Below are positions 1 through 7,797 of a DNA stretch of 64,000 nucleotides, piece after piece. Source of the stretch: an uncultured Candidatus Melainabacteria bacterium (GTDB taxonomy: Bacteria; Cyanobacteriota; Vampirovibrionia; Gastranaerophilales; Gastranaerophilaceae); contig CAKVCZ010000005.1 of NCBI GenBank assembly GCA_934726055.1, positions 69,818 through 133,817 of the forward strand, written 5' to 3'. The number at the start of each line of letters is the position of its first letter. Positions within the stretch are counted from its first letter, which is position 1. The notes beneath the pieces were generated by a model. That model searched no databases. It was given only the letters and a program-made list of their open reading frames with translations, and had not been told where the DNA came from. Both the position numbers and the translations under genes were made by a program.

Positions 1-2
1 TG

Positions 3-174
3 TGCGAATATCATGGAAAAGGCAGACGTTGGTACGATAATGATCCAATAGTAATGAAAGCTATTCAATTGCTAAGAGTTGCTCCAAAACATACTCAGAA
101 AGAAGCTGCATTAAAGTTGTTAACCGCACTTGAAAACAATGAAGGTGGCGGTATGGAATTGTTAAAAGATTAAA
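3..174 (+). CDS. 3' end of an unidentified gene, apparently frameshifted
   Basis: The window opens inside a reading frame (frame 3) rich in charged residues, including GKGRRWYDNDP and KHTQKEAALKL. It stops at 132-134. One base further on (+1 frame) a clean continuation, LTALENNEGGGMELLKD, runs to a stop at 172-174. Skipping one T in the run at 120-122 would join the two into a natural KEAALKLLTALENNE helix. This suggests a one-base insertion (mutation or assembly error); the alternative is that the gene simply ends at 134. I do not recognise the family. It ends 5 bases before folE2 and may be co-transcribed with it. Confidence 0.4.
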
Positions 175-179
175 AAACA

Positions 180-974
180 ATGAAAGATATTCAAAACGAA
201 GCAGATACAAGGGAAATTGATATTCAAAAAGTAGGAATAAAAGATTTTAATATCCCTTTGAAAATCAAATGCAAGGATAATTCGACGCAATTAGTAAATG
301 CAAAGACAAGAGTTTCTGTTTCGTTACCTAAAAACTATAAAGGTACGCACATGTCGCGTTTTGTTGAGATGCTTACAGAATGGCAAGCTGAAGATATGTT
401 GGGTTCTGACTTAAAAGGTTGTATATCTTCAATTGTCGATAAACTGTCTGCAAAAAGCGGTGAGTTATTGCTAGAATTTAAGTATTTTATTGAAAAACAA
501 GCACCCATTTCAGGTTTAGTTTCACAGATGGGTTATGATTGTTCTTTTAAAAGTGTATTAACTGATTACAATACAAAGAGTGAAAATTATAAGTTTATTT
601 TGGGTGTAAAAGTTCCAATAACAACTCTTTGTCCTTGTTCAAAAGAAATTTCAGAGTACGGAGCACATAATCAACGTGCTATTGTTTCTGTTAATGTTTC
701 TTATAGTTTAAATGAGCATATTTGGATTGAGGATTTAATAAAAGAAATTGAAGATTGTTCATCTTGTTCTATTTATCCATTGTTAAAAAGAGAGGATGAA
801 AAATTTGTAACAGAGCATGCATATAATAATCCAAAGTTTGTTGAAGATGTACTAAGAGATGTTGTTATAAATTTGAGAGAAAATCCGATTATAAGTGAGT
901 TTGAAGTAGAGTGTGAAGCATTGGAAAGCATACATAATCATTCTGCATGGGCTTATCAAAAAGAAGTTAAATAA
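180..974 (+). CDS. folE2: GTP cyclohydrolase FolE2 (type IB)
   Basis: Converts GTP to 7,8-dihydroneopterin triphosphate, the first step of folate (and possibly queuosine) biosynthesis, in the cytoplasm. The 264-residue length is normal for the COG1469 family, which is unrelated in sequence to FolE. The diagnostic block CPCSKEISEYGAHNQRA lies at residues 151-167 and supplies the metal and catalytic Cys/His residues; a second conserved stretch, KGTHMSRF, lies near residue 55. Start is the ATG 5 bases after the preceding frame; no strong Shine-Dalgarno is visible, which suggests translational coupling. FolE2 enzymes can use metals other than zinc. folD at 57 kb belongs to the same cofactor network. 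Confidence 0.93.
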   Translation: MKDIQNEADTREIDIQKVGIKDFNIPLKIKCKDNSTQLVNAKTRVSVSLPKNYKGTHMSRFVEMLTEWQAEDMLGSDLKGCISSIVDKLSAKSGELLLEFKYFIEKQAPISGLVSQMGYDCSFKSVLTDYNTKSENYKFILGVKVPITTLCPCSKEISEYGAHNQRAIVSVNVSYSLNEHIWIEDLIKEIEDCSSCSIYPLLKREDEKFVTEHAYNNPKFVEDVLRDVVINLRENPIISEFEVECEALESIHNHSAWAYQKEVK

Positions 975-987
975 AGTTTAACATTTA

Positions 988-1016
988 TTGATTTTAATTG
1001 TTGATTAGAATATAAT
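988..1016 (+). promoter_or_regulatory. sigma-70-type promoter of the LCP operon
   Basis: TTGATT at 988-993 and TATAAT at 1011-1016 are separated by 17 bases. Transcription would start near 1023, giving a leader of about 34 bases before the ATG at 1057. It reads into the LytR-CpsA-Psr, LemA-like and sigma factor genes. Confidence 0.6.
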
Positions 1017-1056
1017 GTTTGTACATAATACAGTGTATGAATGAAGTGTATATAAT

Positions 1057-2400
1057 ATGTCGAATATAAATGAAGTGGAACAAGACGAAAAAGATTTAAA
1101 CGAAGAATATAACCAATTTTTAAAGCACTTAAATGCAGAAAAAGAGGATACGTCTAATTTTGCAAAAAGCCTTTTTGGTATAGTAATTGTCTTTTGTGCA
1201 ATTATATTGGTGTTGTTAATTGCTTCGGAAAATAAAGAAAAAATAACTCAAGCCTTTGGTGAAGATTCTTTTGTTACCAAAATGTTGTTAATTTTGCCAA
1301 TTAATACCGAACATAAAGAACATTTAGAATTTTCATCACCATTTACACAAAAAAGACAAAATATTTTGCTTGCAGGTGTAGATGCCAATGGCTCAAAAGT
1401 CGATCCTTGGAGGGGTGCAAGAACGGATACAATAATAATTTTGAATATTGATCCTAAAACAAAATCCATTAATGCAATTTCTGTACCAAGAGATAGTAAG
1501 GTGTATTTACCGGGAGATTTTGGTATTCAAAAAATTAATTCTGCTCACGCAATTGGTGGTGTAGAAATGATGAAAAATACATTAGAACGAACATTAGGTA
1601 TAAAGATTAATCATTATATTTTGGTTCATGATGAGGCTGTTTCTCATATTGTTGACGCTTTGGGTGGTGTACCTATTTATGTTGAAAAAAATATGTATTA
1701 TAATGACAATGCAGGAAATTTACATGTAAACTTATCAAAAGGGTTGAATATATTAAACGGAAGAAATGCGGTCGGATATTTGAGATTTAGGAAAGATGGC
1801 TTGGGTGATATTGGTAGAACTCAAAGACAACAATGGTTTTTAAAAGGATTTATGGAAAAACTAAAAACCCCTCAAGCAATTGCGAAAATTCCCGATATGT
1901 TGGATGCCGTTACAAGTTATGTAAAAACGGATATGTCTTTCTATGAAATTTCTCAATTTGCTGCTCTTGCAAAAGGTATAGATGTTGATAAAATCGAGTT
2001 TGCAACACTACCGGGAGCACCAAACAAAAAAGGATATATAAGTTATTGGATATTAGATCCTGACAAAACTCAAGATATGATAAATAGAATGATTTATCGT
2101 GATAATGTAAAGGATAATGATAGAGTTTATAATATAGGAATTCGTTATTCCGTGGGCAATGAACAATTGGCGGGTAGTTTAAAAGAAAAAATTCAAGCAT
2201 TAGGTTACAATGTAAATTGCTATGGTCCTTCTGCGTTGCCGCATTCTCAGTTTATTGCACATGAAACGTATGTTTCTAATGAGTTTTTTAATTCTTTGAA
2301 AAAAGAAGCTCCTGAATTAAATAAAATTCAATTCGTTTATAATCCTGATAAAACGTATTGTACATCAAGTGATATTACAATTTTATTGGAAGGTCCATAG
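1057..2400 (+). CDS. LytR-CpsA-Psr (LCP) family protein
   Basis: A membrane-anchored LCP phosphotransferase, a family that transfers lipid-linked glycopolymers onto peptidoglycan or other cell-wall acceptors. Visible layout: cytoplasmic acidic tail (1-37), one transmembrane helix (about 40-58, SLFGIVIVFCAIILVLLIAS), LCP catalytic domain (about 95-310) with RTDTIIILNIDP and VPRDSKVYLPG, which carry the conserved Arg/Asp residues, and a C-terminal LytR_C-type domain (about 350-440). The 447-residue length fits the family. Next gene starts 2 bases downstream, so it heads an operon with the LemA-like gene. The specific polymer transferred cannot be read from the sequence. Confidence 0.85.
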   Translation: MSNINEVEQDEKDLNEEYNQFLKHLNAEKEDTSNFAKSLFGIVIVFCAIILVLLIASENKEKITQAFGEDSFVTKMLLILPINTEHKEHLEFSSPFTQKRQNILLAGVDANGSKVDPWRGARTDTIIILNIDPKTKSINAISVPRDSKVYLPGDFGIQKINSAHAIGGVEMMKNTLERTLGIKINHYILVHDEAVSHIVDALGGVPIYVEKNMYYNDNAGNLHVNLSKGLNILNGRNAVGYLRFRKDGLGDIGRTQRQQWFLKGFMEKLKTPQAIAKIPDMLDAVTSYVKTDMSFYEISQFAALAKGIDVDKIEFATLPGAPNKKGYISYWILDPDKTQDMINRMIYRDNVKDNDRVYNIGIRYSVGNEQLAGSLKEKIQALGYNVNCYGPSALPHSQFIAHETYVSNEFFNSLKKEAPELNKIQFVYNPDKTYCTSSDITILLEGP

Positions 2401-2402
2401 TC

Positions 2403-2930
2403 GTGCCATTTGTAATATTTGTTGTTATCGTAATTTTGTTTTTAGGATATATTGTCAAATTAAATCATGATTTGATAGTGAACAAAGACAATTTGTTAAG
2501 GGCCTTAGCTGCTCTTGATGCTGTAATTATTAGTAAAAATCTTGCAATCCTTGATGTTCTTGGTTATGCACAAGAAACAATGGAAAAAGAAAAGACATTA
2601 ATAAACAGTTTATTTAACATGCGTCATGATATTAATAAAATAAGAACTAAAATATCAAATGCACAGGAAAGATATGAAAAACAGCAAGAGTTTGATAAAC
2701 AAATAGAATTGTTACTAAACGCAGTATCAAGGTATCCAGATTTAAAGAAAAATGCAGGTTTTCAAAAAAGTTTAATAGATTTTGCAAATATAGAAACACA
2801 ATTTAGCGAGCGAGTACAAAGATATAATGATGCTGTTGTAAAATTACAGCATTCAATACATTCTTTTCCAAGTTCAATTTTGGCTCAATTAGCACATACA
2901 AAAGAACCTCCACCAATTTATCAAAAATAA
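2403..2930 (+). CDS. LemA-like membrane protein
   Basis: A 175-residue protein with an N-terminal membrane segment (residues 2-19) followed by long helices. The order of motifs matches LemA: NKDNLLRALAALDAVI in place of the usual RNxVxxAWxxIDV, a middle coiled region, then RYPDLKKNAGF, QFSERVQRYNDAV and a terminal SFPSSILAQL. The match is divergent, so LemA-like is the safest name; function is unknown. The GTG start lies 2 bases after the LCP stop with GGAAGG upstream, implying translational coupling. It probably sits in the inner membrane with helices on the periplasmic side. Confidence 0.65.
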   Translation: MPFVIFVVIVILFLGYIVKLNHDLIVNKDNLLRALAALDAVIISKNLAILDVLGYAQETMEKEKTLINSLFNMRHDINKIRTKISNAQERYEKQQEFDKQIELLLNAVSRYPDLKKNAGFQKSLIDFANIETQFSERVQRYNDAVVKLQHSIHSFPSSILAQLAHTKEPPPIYQK

Positions 2931-2993
2931 GTGGAACAAAATTTTTATCCTCTCGTCTATAAAAAAGTAAAAAAGCTGGAGGAGTTGTGTGTT

Positions 2994-3944
2994 ATGAGTA
3001 ATTTAAATTCGTCAATTGAGTTGTTGGAAAAATGGGATGAGAATTATCAAGATATTGATTTGGATGAAGAAGTTGAGCAAGAACCTAAAACCTTTAATTG
3101 TATTGCAAAAGAAGAAGATTTGCTTCAGATGTATTTAAAAGATGTTGGTAAAACAAAACTTTTAAATACAAAAGAAGAGTTATTTTTGGGAAAAATGATA
3201 AAAGAGGGAAATAAAAAAGATGCAACAAAAGCGAAAAAGCAGCTTGTTCAAGCAAATTTGCGACTTGTGATAAGTATTGCAAAGCGTTACATTGGACAGG
3301 GCGTACTATTTATGGATTTAGTTCAAGAGGGTTCAATAGGTTTAATTAGAGCTGCGGAAAAATATGATTATAAAAAAGCTTTTAAATTTTCAACCTATGC
3401 AACTTGGTGGATTAAGCAAACAATAATAAGGGCAATTTCAAATAATTCAAGAGCAATAAGAATTCCTGTTCACATGACAGATAAAATAAGAAAATATAAA
3501 AAAGCAGTTTTGGATTTAACGTTTGCTCTAAATAGAGAACCAAGCGAGGCGGAAGTTGCAGAAAAAATGGATATAACAATTAAAAGGTTACATAGTATCA
3601 AAAAAGCTATTATTAATGAACCAATCAGTTTAGATGCTCCTGTAACAGAAGACTTAAATGTTCAGGATTATATTGCTGATAAAAGTTATAAAGCTCCTGA
3701 AATTCAAGCTCAGTCAAATAATCTTCAAGAAAATATTCCAAAATTGCTATCTAAATTAAATGAAAGAGAAAGAAAAATTATTCAGCACAGGTTCGGATTG
3801 GAAAACACTAAACCGAAAACATTAGAAGAACTTGGAAAAATTTTAGGCTTTTCAAAAGAAAGAATTCGACAATTAGAGGATATTGCAATCAAAAAAATAA
3901 GAGAGGATAAAAATACAAAAAAATACAAAGAATACTTAGATTAA
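2994..3944 (+). CDS. RNA polymerase sigma-70 factor, RpoD/SigA group
   Basis: Sigma factor of 316 residues. Region 1.2 (EEDLLQMYLKDVGKTKLL), region 2 with RLVISIAKRY, DLVQEGSIGLIRAAEKYD and FKFSTYATWWIKQTI, region 3, and region 4 with ERERKIIQHRFGL and a helix-turn-helix ending SKERIRQLEDIAIKKIR are all present; there is no long region 1.1. I chose the ATG at 2994 rather than the in-frame GTG at 2931 because GGAGGAG sits at 2978-2984, nine bases upstream. It could be the primary sigma or a group-2 paralogue: the region-4 end (QLEDIAIKKIR) deviates from the usual QIEAKALRKLR. A terminator follows. Confidence 0.88.
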   Translation: MSNLNSSIELLEKWDENYQDIDLDEEVEQEPKTFNCIAKEEDLLQMYLKDVGKTKLLNTKEELFLGKMIKEGNKKDATKAKKQLVQANLRLVISIAKRYIGQGVLFMDLVQEGSIGLIRAAEKYDYKKAFKFSTYATWWIKQTIIRAISNNSRAIRIPVHMTDKIRKYKKAVLDLTFALNREPSEAEVAEKMDITIKRLHSIKKAIINEPISLDAPVTEDLNVQDYIADKSYKAPEIQAQSNNLQENIPKLLSKLNERERKIIQHRFGLENTKPKTLEELGKILGFSKERIRQLEDIAIKKIREDKNTKKYKEYLD

Positions 3945-3996
3945 GCATATAACTTTGTTTATACTTTAGATTGAGCTTTCCTTAACTAAAAACGCT

Positions 3997-4036
3997 AAAT
4001 GCCCGTTAATCTTGAGCAAACGGGCATTTTATTTTT
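3997..4036 (+). terminator. Rho-independent terminator after the sigma gene
   Basis: AATGCCCGTT (3997-4006) pairs perfectly with AACGGGCATT (4018-4027) and is followed by a T-rich tract (TTTATTTTTT). It closes the LCP-LemA-sigma operon. Confidence 0.85.
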
Positions 4037-4063
4037 TAGTATTACACAAATTTTTAATTTAAC

Positions 4064-4205
4064 GAACCTTTTGGTGTCAAAAGGTTTCCAAAAACTTCAC
4101 CATGTCATTCTGAACTTGTTTCAGAATCTATCCAATAATCAAAGATTATCTTCAATTTAGTCAGAACAGTCCTCCGGACGGGGGAACTTTTTTAGAAAAA
4201 GTTCC
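4064..4205. repeat. Cluster of short palindromes, copy A
   Basis: Three hairpin-forming units in a row: AACCTTTTG/CAAAAGGTT (4064-4085), ATTCTGAA/TTCAGAAT (4106-4126) and GGAACTTTTT/AAAAAGTTCC (4183-4205). The middle unit, CATTCTGAACTTGTTTCAG, resembles REP-like palindromes seen in many bacterial genomes. The same units recur at 46285-46470 in different order and spacing. No ORF is credible here. Confidence 0.7.
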
Positions 4206-4213
4206 TCAAAAAC

Positions 4214-4342
4214 CCAGTCCGAACTCCGTTCACTAGTCAATTGTAACGTTCAACCCAAGTGTCAGTAACTTACAAAAAGTAGAACAAGCTGACACTTGTT
4301 GTTGTCTCTCGTACATTGACTGTTCACTCCGTTAAGGACTGG
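4214..4342. repeat. Long imperfect stem element, copy A
   Basis: Nested inverted repeats: CCAGTCC (4214-4220) with GGACTGG (4336-4342), AGTCAAT (4235-4241) with ATTGACT (4315-4321), and CAAGTGTCAG (4256-4265) with CTGACACTTG (4289-4298). The second copy at 46479-46645 keeps the pairing with different bases in the middle and inner stems. It lies upstream of the pilin promoter, so it is not in the pilin leader; it may act as DNA or as part of another RNA. Confidence 0.7.
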
Positions 4343-4383
4343 AATAATTATGATCATAAATTTAATAATAAATAAAAAAATGT

Positions 4384-4412
4384 TTGCAAAGCATGGAATT
4401 TGGGCATATAAT
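4384..4412 (+). promoter_or_regulatory. promoter of the decayed pilin gene
   Basis: TTGCAA (4384-4389), 17-base spacer, TATAAT (4407-4412), then an AAAGGAG ribosome-binding site at about 4432. The same promoter with one changed base precedes the intact pilin gene at 46751, so the regulatory region has outlived the gene. Confidence 0.7.
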
Positions 4413-4446
4413 TATTATGTACAAAAATAGAAAGGAGTAAACGCTT

Positions 4447-4724
4447 ATGAACAAAGGGATACAACTAGGTGGTGGAAGTGAAATTCAGTAACAACAATAA
4501 TCTTAGTTTGATAAGCCCCCTTTTTTAATAGATATACAAAGAAAATATTAGCATTTACTCTTGCAGAAACCCTAATAGTAATGGATATAATTGGTGTTGT
4601 TGCAGCATGGATAATAAACACAGGCAACATGGACTATCTTGATGTATCTCACGAAGAAGGAACTCCCGGAAAATGTAAACATAGTAATAAAACACTATCT
4701 ACAACCGTTACAATCTGCAAGTAA
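4447..4724 (+). pseudogene. decayed type IV pilin-like gene
   Basis: The start region (MNKGIQLGG...) aligns with the start of the intact gene at 46751 but hits a stop after 14 codons. Further on, the prepilin signature AFTLAETLIVMDIIGVVAA is readable and runs without interruption into a pilin C-terminus (WIINTGNMDYLDVSHEEG... to TICK and a stop). About 190 internal residues found in the paralogue are missing. The join lies at GCAGCA (4602-4607), and GCAGC occurs at both matching positions in the intact gene, which points to a deletion between short direct repeats. The promoter and ribosome-binding site are intact. Confidence 0.85.
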
Positions 4725-4727
4725 TTT

Positions 4728-6050
4728 CTATTTATTTAATCTTTCATTATATGTATAAACACGAATAACAGCAATCATTGTCCAGAAAATGAAGTGGATT
4801 TGTGGTCTGAAAAATACGGTATCAACAAATCCATGAACCATAAGTCCAATTATTGCAGAAAGTGCTGTTGCAACTGCAAATAATTCGTTTTTATTTTGCG
4901 TATTGAATATAAATTTAAGAGCTTCATAAATAGCAATAGCTAAAAATACAACAAAAGCGACAAGTGCAAAAATACCGCTTTCTACTGCAGTTTCAAGATA
5001 GATGTTGTATGCACTTAATGCATCAAAACCCGTCTTCATATATAATCCATATATTTCTCTAAAGTTTTGATTACCAAGACCAATACCCAATAACCAGTTA
5101 TCTTTTAGTATATCTAAACAAGAATTATATACATTAAATCTAAATGCATTAGAACTGTCTTCTCTCATTATAAATATTGATAAGACTCTTGCTCTAAGCG
5201 ATGTAACAGACATTACAAAAATTGAGCCAAGTGCTATTATACTGCTTGCAATGGATATAAATTGTTTTTTATATGTGTTCCAGAAAAATTTTGCACAGAG
5301 TGCGATAATAAGTAAAATTATGGCAAAGAGTCCCAAATAAGCACCTCTGCACCCTGTTTGGAATAAAACGTAAGCTGTTCCTAACGCTAAAATGCTTGAG
5401 CAAAATGCATAGTTTTTAAAATTGTTATGTACAAAAAATGCGATAGAACCTATTAGAGCAGGAATTGCAGCTACTAAATATCCGCCAAATAGGTTTGGAT
5501 TGTATGGTTTTAGTGTTCCGTAAACTCTGTTAATTATTTCTTCAGGGTTTAAATAAGATGTATCTTGCCATGTAGAAATTGCTTCGGGTTTCACAACTGT
5601 TTGTAAAAGCCCTTGTATTGTTTCAATACAAACACATCCTGCGATAGTAAAAATTACATACCAAACCTTATCTTTGTTGTTTTTTAGATATTGCACAACA
5701 GAAATATAAAAACCTAAGTAGATTATGTTTTTGATAAATCCTTTTAGGCTTAAATGAAATAATGATGAGCCACAAAGACTAATAATCATTAGCATGAAAT
5801 AAATTAATAAAAATAATTCAAATTTAGAGCATTCTAATTTATCACCTAATCTGAAAAGTAAATTTACAAGTGTTAAGCCTATTGCAGCGACTGCAAAAAT
5901 TCCGATTGAATCAGAGGGTGCAAACATAGAAAAGACAAATACTGCTAATATTGAAATTAATATTAGCGTATCTGTACATTTTAGTATCAAACTATTGTTA
6001 TATAAGTCTTTTGTATTATTTTGTACAAATTTAAAAAAACTGTTAAACAT
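4728..6050 (-). CDS. O-antigen ligase/polymerase (Wzy/WaaL-type) membrane protein
   Basis: A 440-residue polytopic inner-membrane protein with about 11-12 hydrophobic segments. The family block follows GCRGAYLGLFAIILL near residue 235 and the large loop with LLGIGLGNQNFREIYGLY and NIYLETAVESGIFAL near residues 320-360, typical of PF04932 (O-antigen ligase/polymerase). It would polymerise or ligate glycans on the periplasmic face. It is last in a minus-strand operon, 3 bases after the DUF4330-like gene and downstream of a heptose kinase, which supports a role in lipopolysaccharide or exopolysaccharide. Ligase versus polymerase cannot be told apart here. Confidence 0.8.
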   Translation of the reverse strand: MFNSFFKFVQNNTKDLYNNSLILKCTDTLILISILAVFVFSMFAPSDSIGIFAVAAIGLTLVNLLFRLGDKLECSKFELFLLIYFMLMIISLCGSSLFHLSLKGFIKNIIYLGFYISVVQYLKNNKDKVWYVIFTIAGCVCIETIQGLLQTVVKPEAISTWQDTSYLNPEEIINRVYGTLKPYNPNLFGGYLVAAIPALIGSIAFFVHNNFKNYAFCSSILALGTAYVLFQTGCRGAYLGLFAIILLIIALCAKFFWNTYKKQFISIASSIIALGSIFVMSVTSLRARVLSIFIMREDSSNAFRFNVYNSCLDILKDNWLLGIGLGNQNFREIYGLYMKTGFDALSAYNIYLETAVESGIFALVAFVVFLAIAIYEALKFIFNTQNKNELFAVATALSAIIGLMVHGFVDTVFFRPQIHFIFWTMIAVIRVYTYNERLNK

Positions 6051-6053
6051 TTA

Positions 6054-6686
6054 TTAGCCCATATTTTGTTCTTGTTTATTTACATCCGGTTGAGGAGCAG
6101 AACCGTTTTTTGTTTGTTCTGCGTTGTTGTTTCCGCCTTCACCTTCTTGTTTTGGTTGAAGTATTCTAACATCAGAAACGGTACCGTTTAATTTGTAGCT
6201 AGGACCTTCAAGAGTTACAGGCAAGCCAATTTTCATTTTGTTTCCGCCAACAACAGCACCGTCTTTTGTAATTTTTGCATTTTCATCGACTAACGTTACA
6301 ACAATGTCATACAAAAAAGCTTGAGAAACATCATCCATCATAACAAATGCATCTTTGCCAGGTCTTGGGTTTGGTAAAATTGTTTTTTTAGAATCAATTT
6401 TAACATCAAGTACTTTTAAATTTGTATAAGGAACATTTCTTATTGTAATAAATGTTTCTTCATTTGGTCTGATTGGAGATTCATTACCGGTAAGGGTTAC
6501 ACCTCTAAGAAATACTTGAAAACCAATTGTAGTTTGAGCTTCAATTTGTTTATCCGCAGTTCCTCTAAAGTGGAAATATGTTAAAAGGCCAACTGCAATT
6601 GCAATAACAATACCTCCAACAATAATCCAATCAACAGGTTTTATCTCAGATAAAAATTCTTTTACTTTGTTAAAATCAAATTTCAT
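6054..6686 (-). CDS. single-pass membrane protein, probable DUF4330
   Basis: 210 residues: short cytoplasmic N-terminus (1-18), one transmembrane helix (about 19-40, DWIIVGGIVIAIAVGLLTYF), then a beta-rich extracytoplasmic domain (about 50-175) with GFQVFLRGVTLTGNESP, and a low-complexity Asn/Gln/Gly tail. The layout resembles DUF4330 proteins of cyanobacteria, but I cannot confirm this without a profile search. It sits between rfaE1 (10 bases upstream) and the O-antigen ligase-type gene (3 bases downstream), suggesting a part in polysaccharide export or assembly. Confidence 0.55.
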   Translation of the reverse strand: MKFDFNKVKEFLSEIKPVDWIIVGGIVIAIAVGLLTYFHFRGTADKQIEAQTTIGFQVFLRGVTLTGNESPIRPNEETFITIRNVPYTNLKVLDVKIDSKKTILPNPRPGKDAFVMMDDVSQAFLYDIVVTLVDENAKITKDGAVVGGNKMKIGLPVTLEGPSYKLNGTVSDVRILQPKQEGEGGNNNAEQTKNGSAPQPDVNKQEQNMG

Positions 6687-6696
6687 AAAATTTCTC

Positions 6697-7707
6697 CTAT
6701 ATATCTAATTTATTAAGTACTTCGAGTAATTCATTTATGGTTGTTGTAGCACATCCGAATTGTTTTACAACAATACTTGCAGCAATATTTCCGATTACAG
6801 CTGCATAAGTAGGTTCAGCTCCAACAGCTAATCCCATAGAATACAATGCAGTAACAGTATCACCAGCACCGGTTACATCAAAAACTTTTGCTCTGTTGAA
6901 TACAGGAATTATATTTGAAGTTCCGTCAGAATTAACAGAAATCATACCGTCAGCTCCGCAAGTAATAAGCAAAGCTTTTGTATTCGCTGTTTCAATTATC
7001 TTTTTACCTGCATTAATTATATCTTCAGGTGTATTTAAACATTCTCCTATGAATTTTTGTGTGTCAGGCAAATTTGGAGTCATTGATGTAACGTTTTTGT
7101 ATTTATCTAAATCCTTTTGTGCATCAACTACTATAATTTTGTTGTATTTGTTCGCAAGTTCAGATGCTTTGTTGATTATATTTTTTGTTAAAACACCAAT
7201 GTGGTAATCTGATAGGATTACTACATCGTGGTTTGGAACAGCTTTTTCTAAATTTCTTATTATTAAATCCTCAGTAGAAGATTTAATTTCGCCTTTAGTT
7301 TGTCTGTCAATACGAACAATTTGTTGGGTAATTGATTGAGAACAAGAACCTGAAATTCTTGTTTTTGTAACAGTTTTTCTACCATGTTCAACTGCTAAAT
7401 ACTCATGATTGATATTGGCTTTGTCAAAAGCATCTCTTAATTGGTCTGCTTGATAATCATCTCCAACGACACCAATAACGCTAACTTTTCCTCCGTTTAT
7501 TTCAGCAGCATTGTGAGCCGCATTTGAAGCTGCACCTAATAATATTTTTGTCTGTGTGTGTTGTAATATTAATACAGGAGCTTCTCTGGAAATTCTTTCG
7601 GTATCTCCATAAATCATCTCATCTATTGCCAAATCGCCAACAACAAGAACTTTTATATCCTTTAGCTTTTTTATATATTCGGAAAGTTTTTCTTTATTTA
7701 TATTCAT
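6697..7707 (-). CDS. rfaE1: D-glycero-beta-D-manno-heptose-7-phosphate kinase, RfaE1-type PfkB kinase
   Basis: PfkB/ribokinase-fold sugar kinase that phosphorylates heptose-7-phosphate at C1 on the way to ADP-heptose for lipopolysaccharide core. 336 residues match the stand-alone kinase domain of HldE. Visible: N-terminal DLAIDEMIYGDTERISREAPV, the glycine-rich LLGAASNAAHNA, and the C-terminal PfkB signature with catalytic Asp, DVTGAGDTVTALYSMGLA. The nucleotidyltransferase half of HldE is absent and must be encoded elsewhere if the pathway is complete. First gene of a three-gene envelope operon; divergent from the membrane-protein gene at 7798. Confidence 0.85.
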   Translation of the reverse strand: MNINKEKLSEYIKKLKDIKVLVVGDLAIDEMIYGDTERISREAPVLILQHTQTKILLGAASNAAHNAAEINGGKVSVIGVVGDDYQADQLRDAFDKANINHEYLAVEHGRKTVTKTRISGSCSQSITQQIVRIDRQTKGEIKSSTEDLIIRNLEKAVPNHDVVILSDYHIGVLTKNIINKASELANKYNKIIVVDAQKDLDKYKNVTSMTPNLPDTQKFIGECLNTPEDIINAGKKIIETANTKALLITCGADGMISVNSDGTSNIIPVFNRAKVFDVTGAGDTVTALYSMGLAVGAEPTYAAVIGNIAASIVVKQFGCATTTINELLEVLNKLDI

Positions 7708-7797
7708 AATTATTCATCTATTTCTATTATTGCGAATTAAATGTAATTCTTATATAATAATTAAAGTTTATCATAAACATGAAAAAGAGGTAACATC

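Noticed and set aside
120..126. Programmed -1 frameshift site
   Set aside because: The change of frame is +1 and the bases do not form an X-XXY-YYZ slippery heptamer.
2931..2993. GTG at 2931 as start of the sigma factor
   Set aside because: A strong GGAGGAG at 2978-2984 serves the ATG at 2994; the extra 21 residues match no sigma region.
4214..4342. Integron attC site as explanation of the long-stem element
   Set aside because: The ends carry AAC on the left and GTTAAGG on the right, recalling RYYYAAC and GTTRRRY, but both boxes deviate from consensus, there is no integrase gene in the window and the element lies before, not after, a gene. Kept only as a remote idea.
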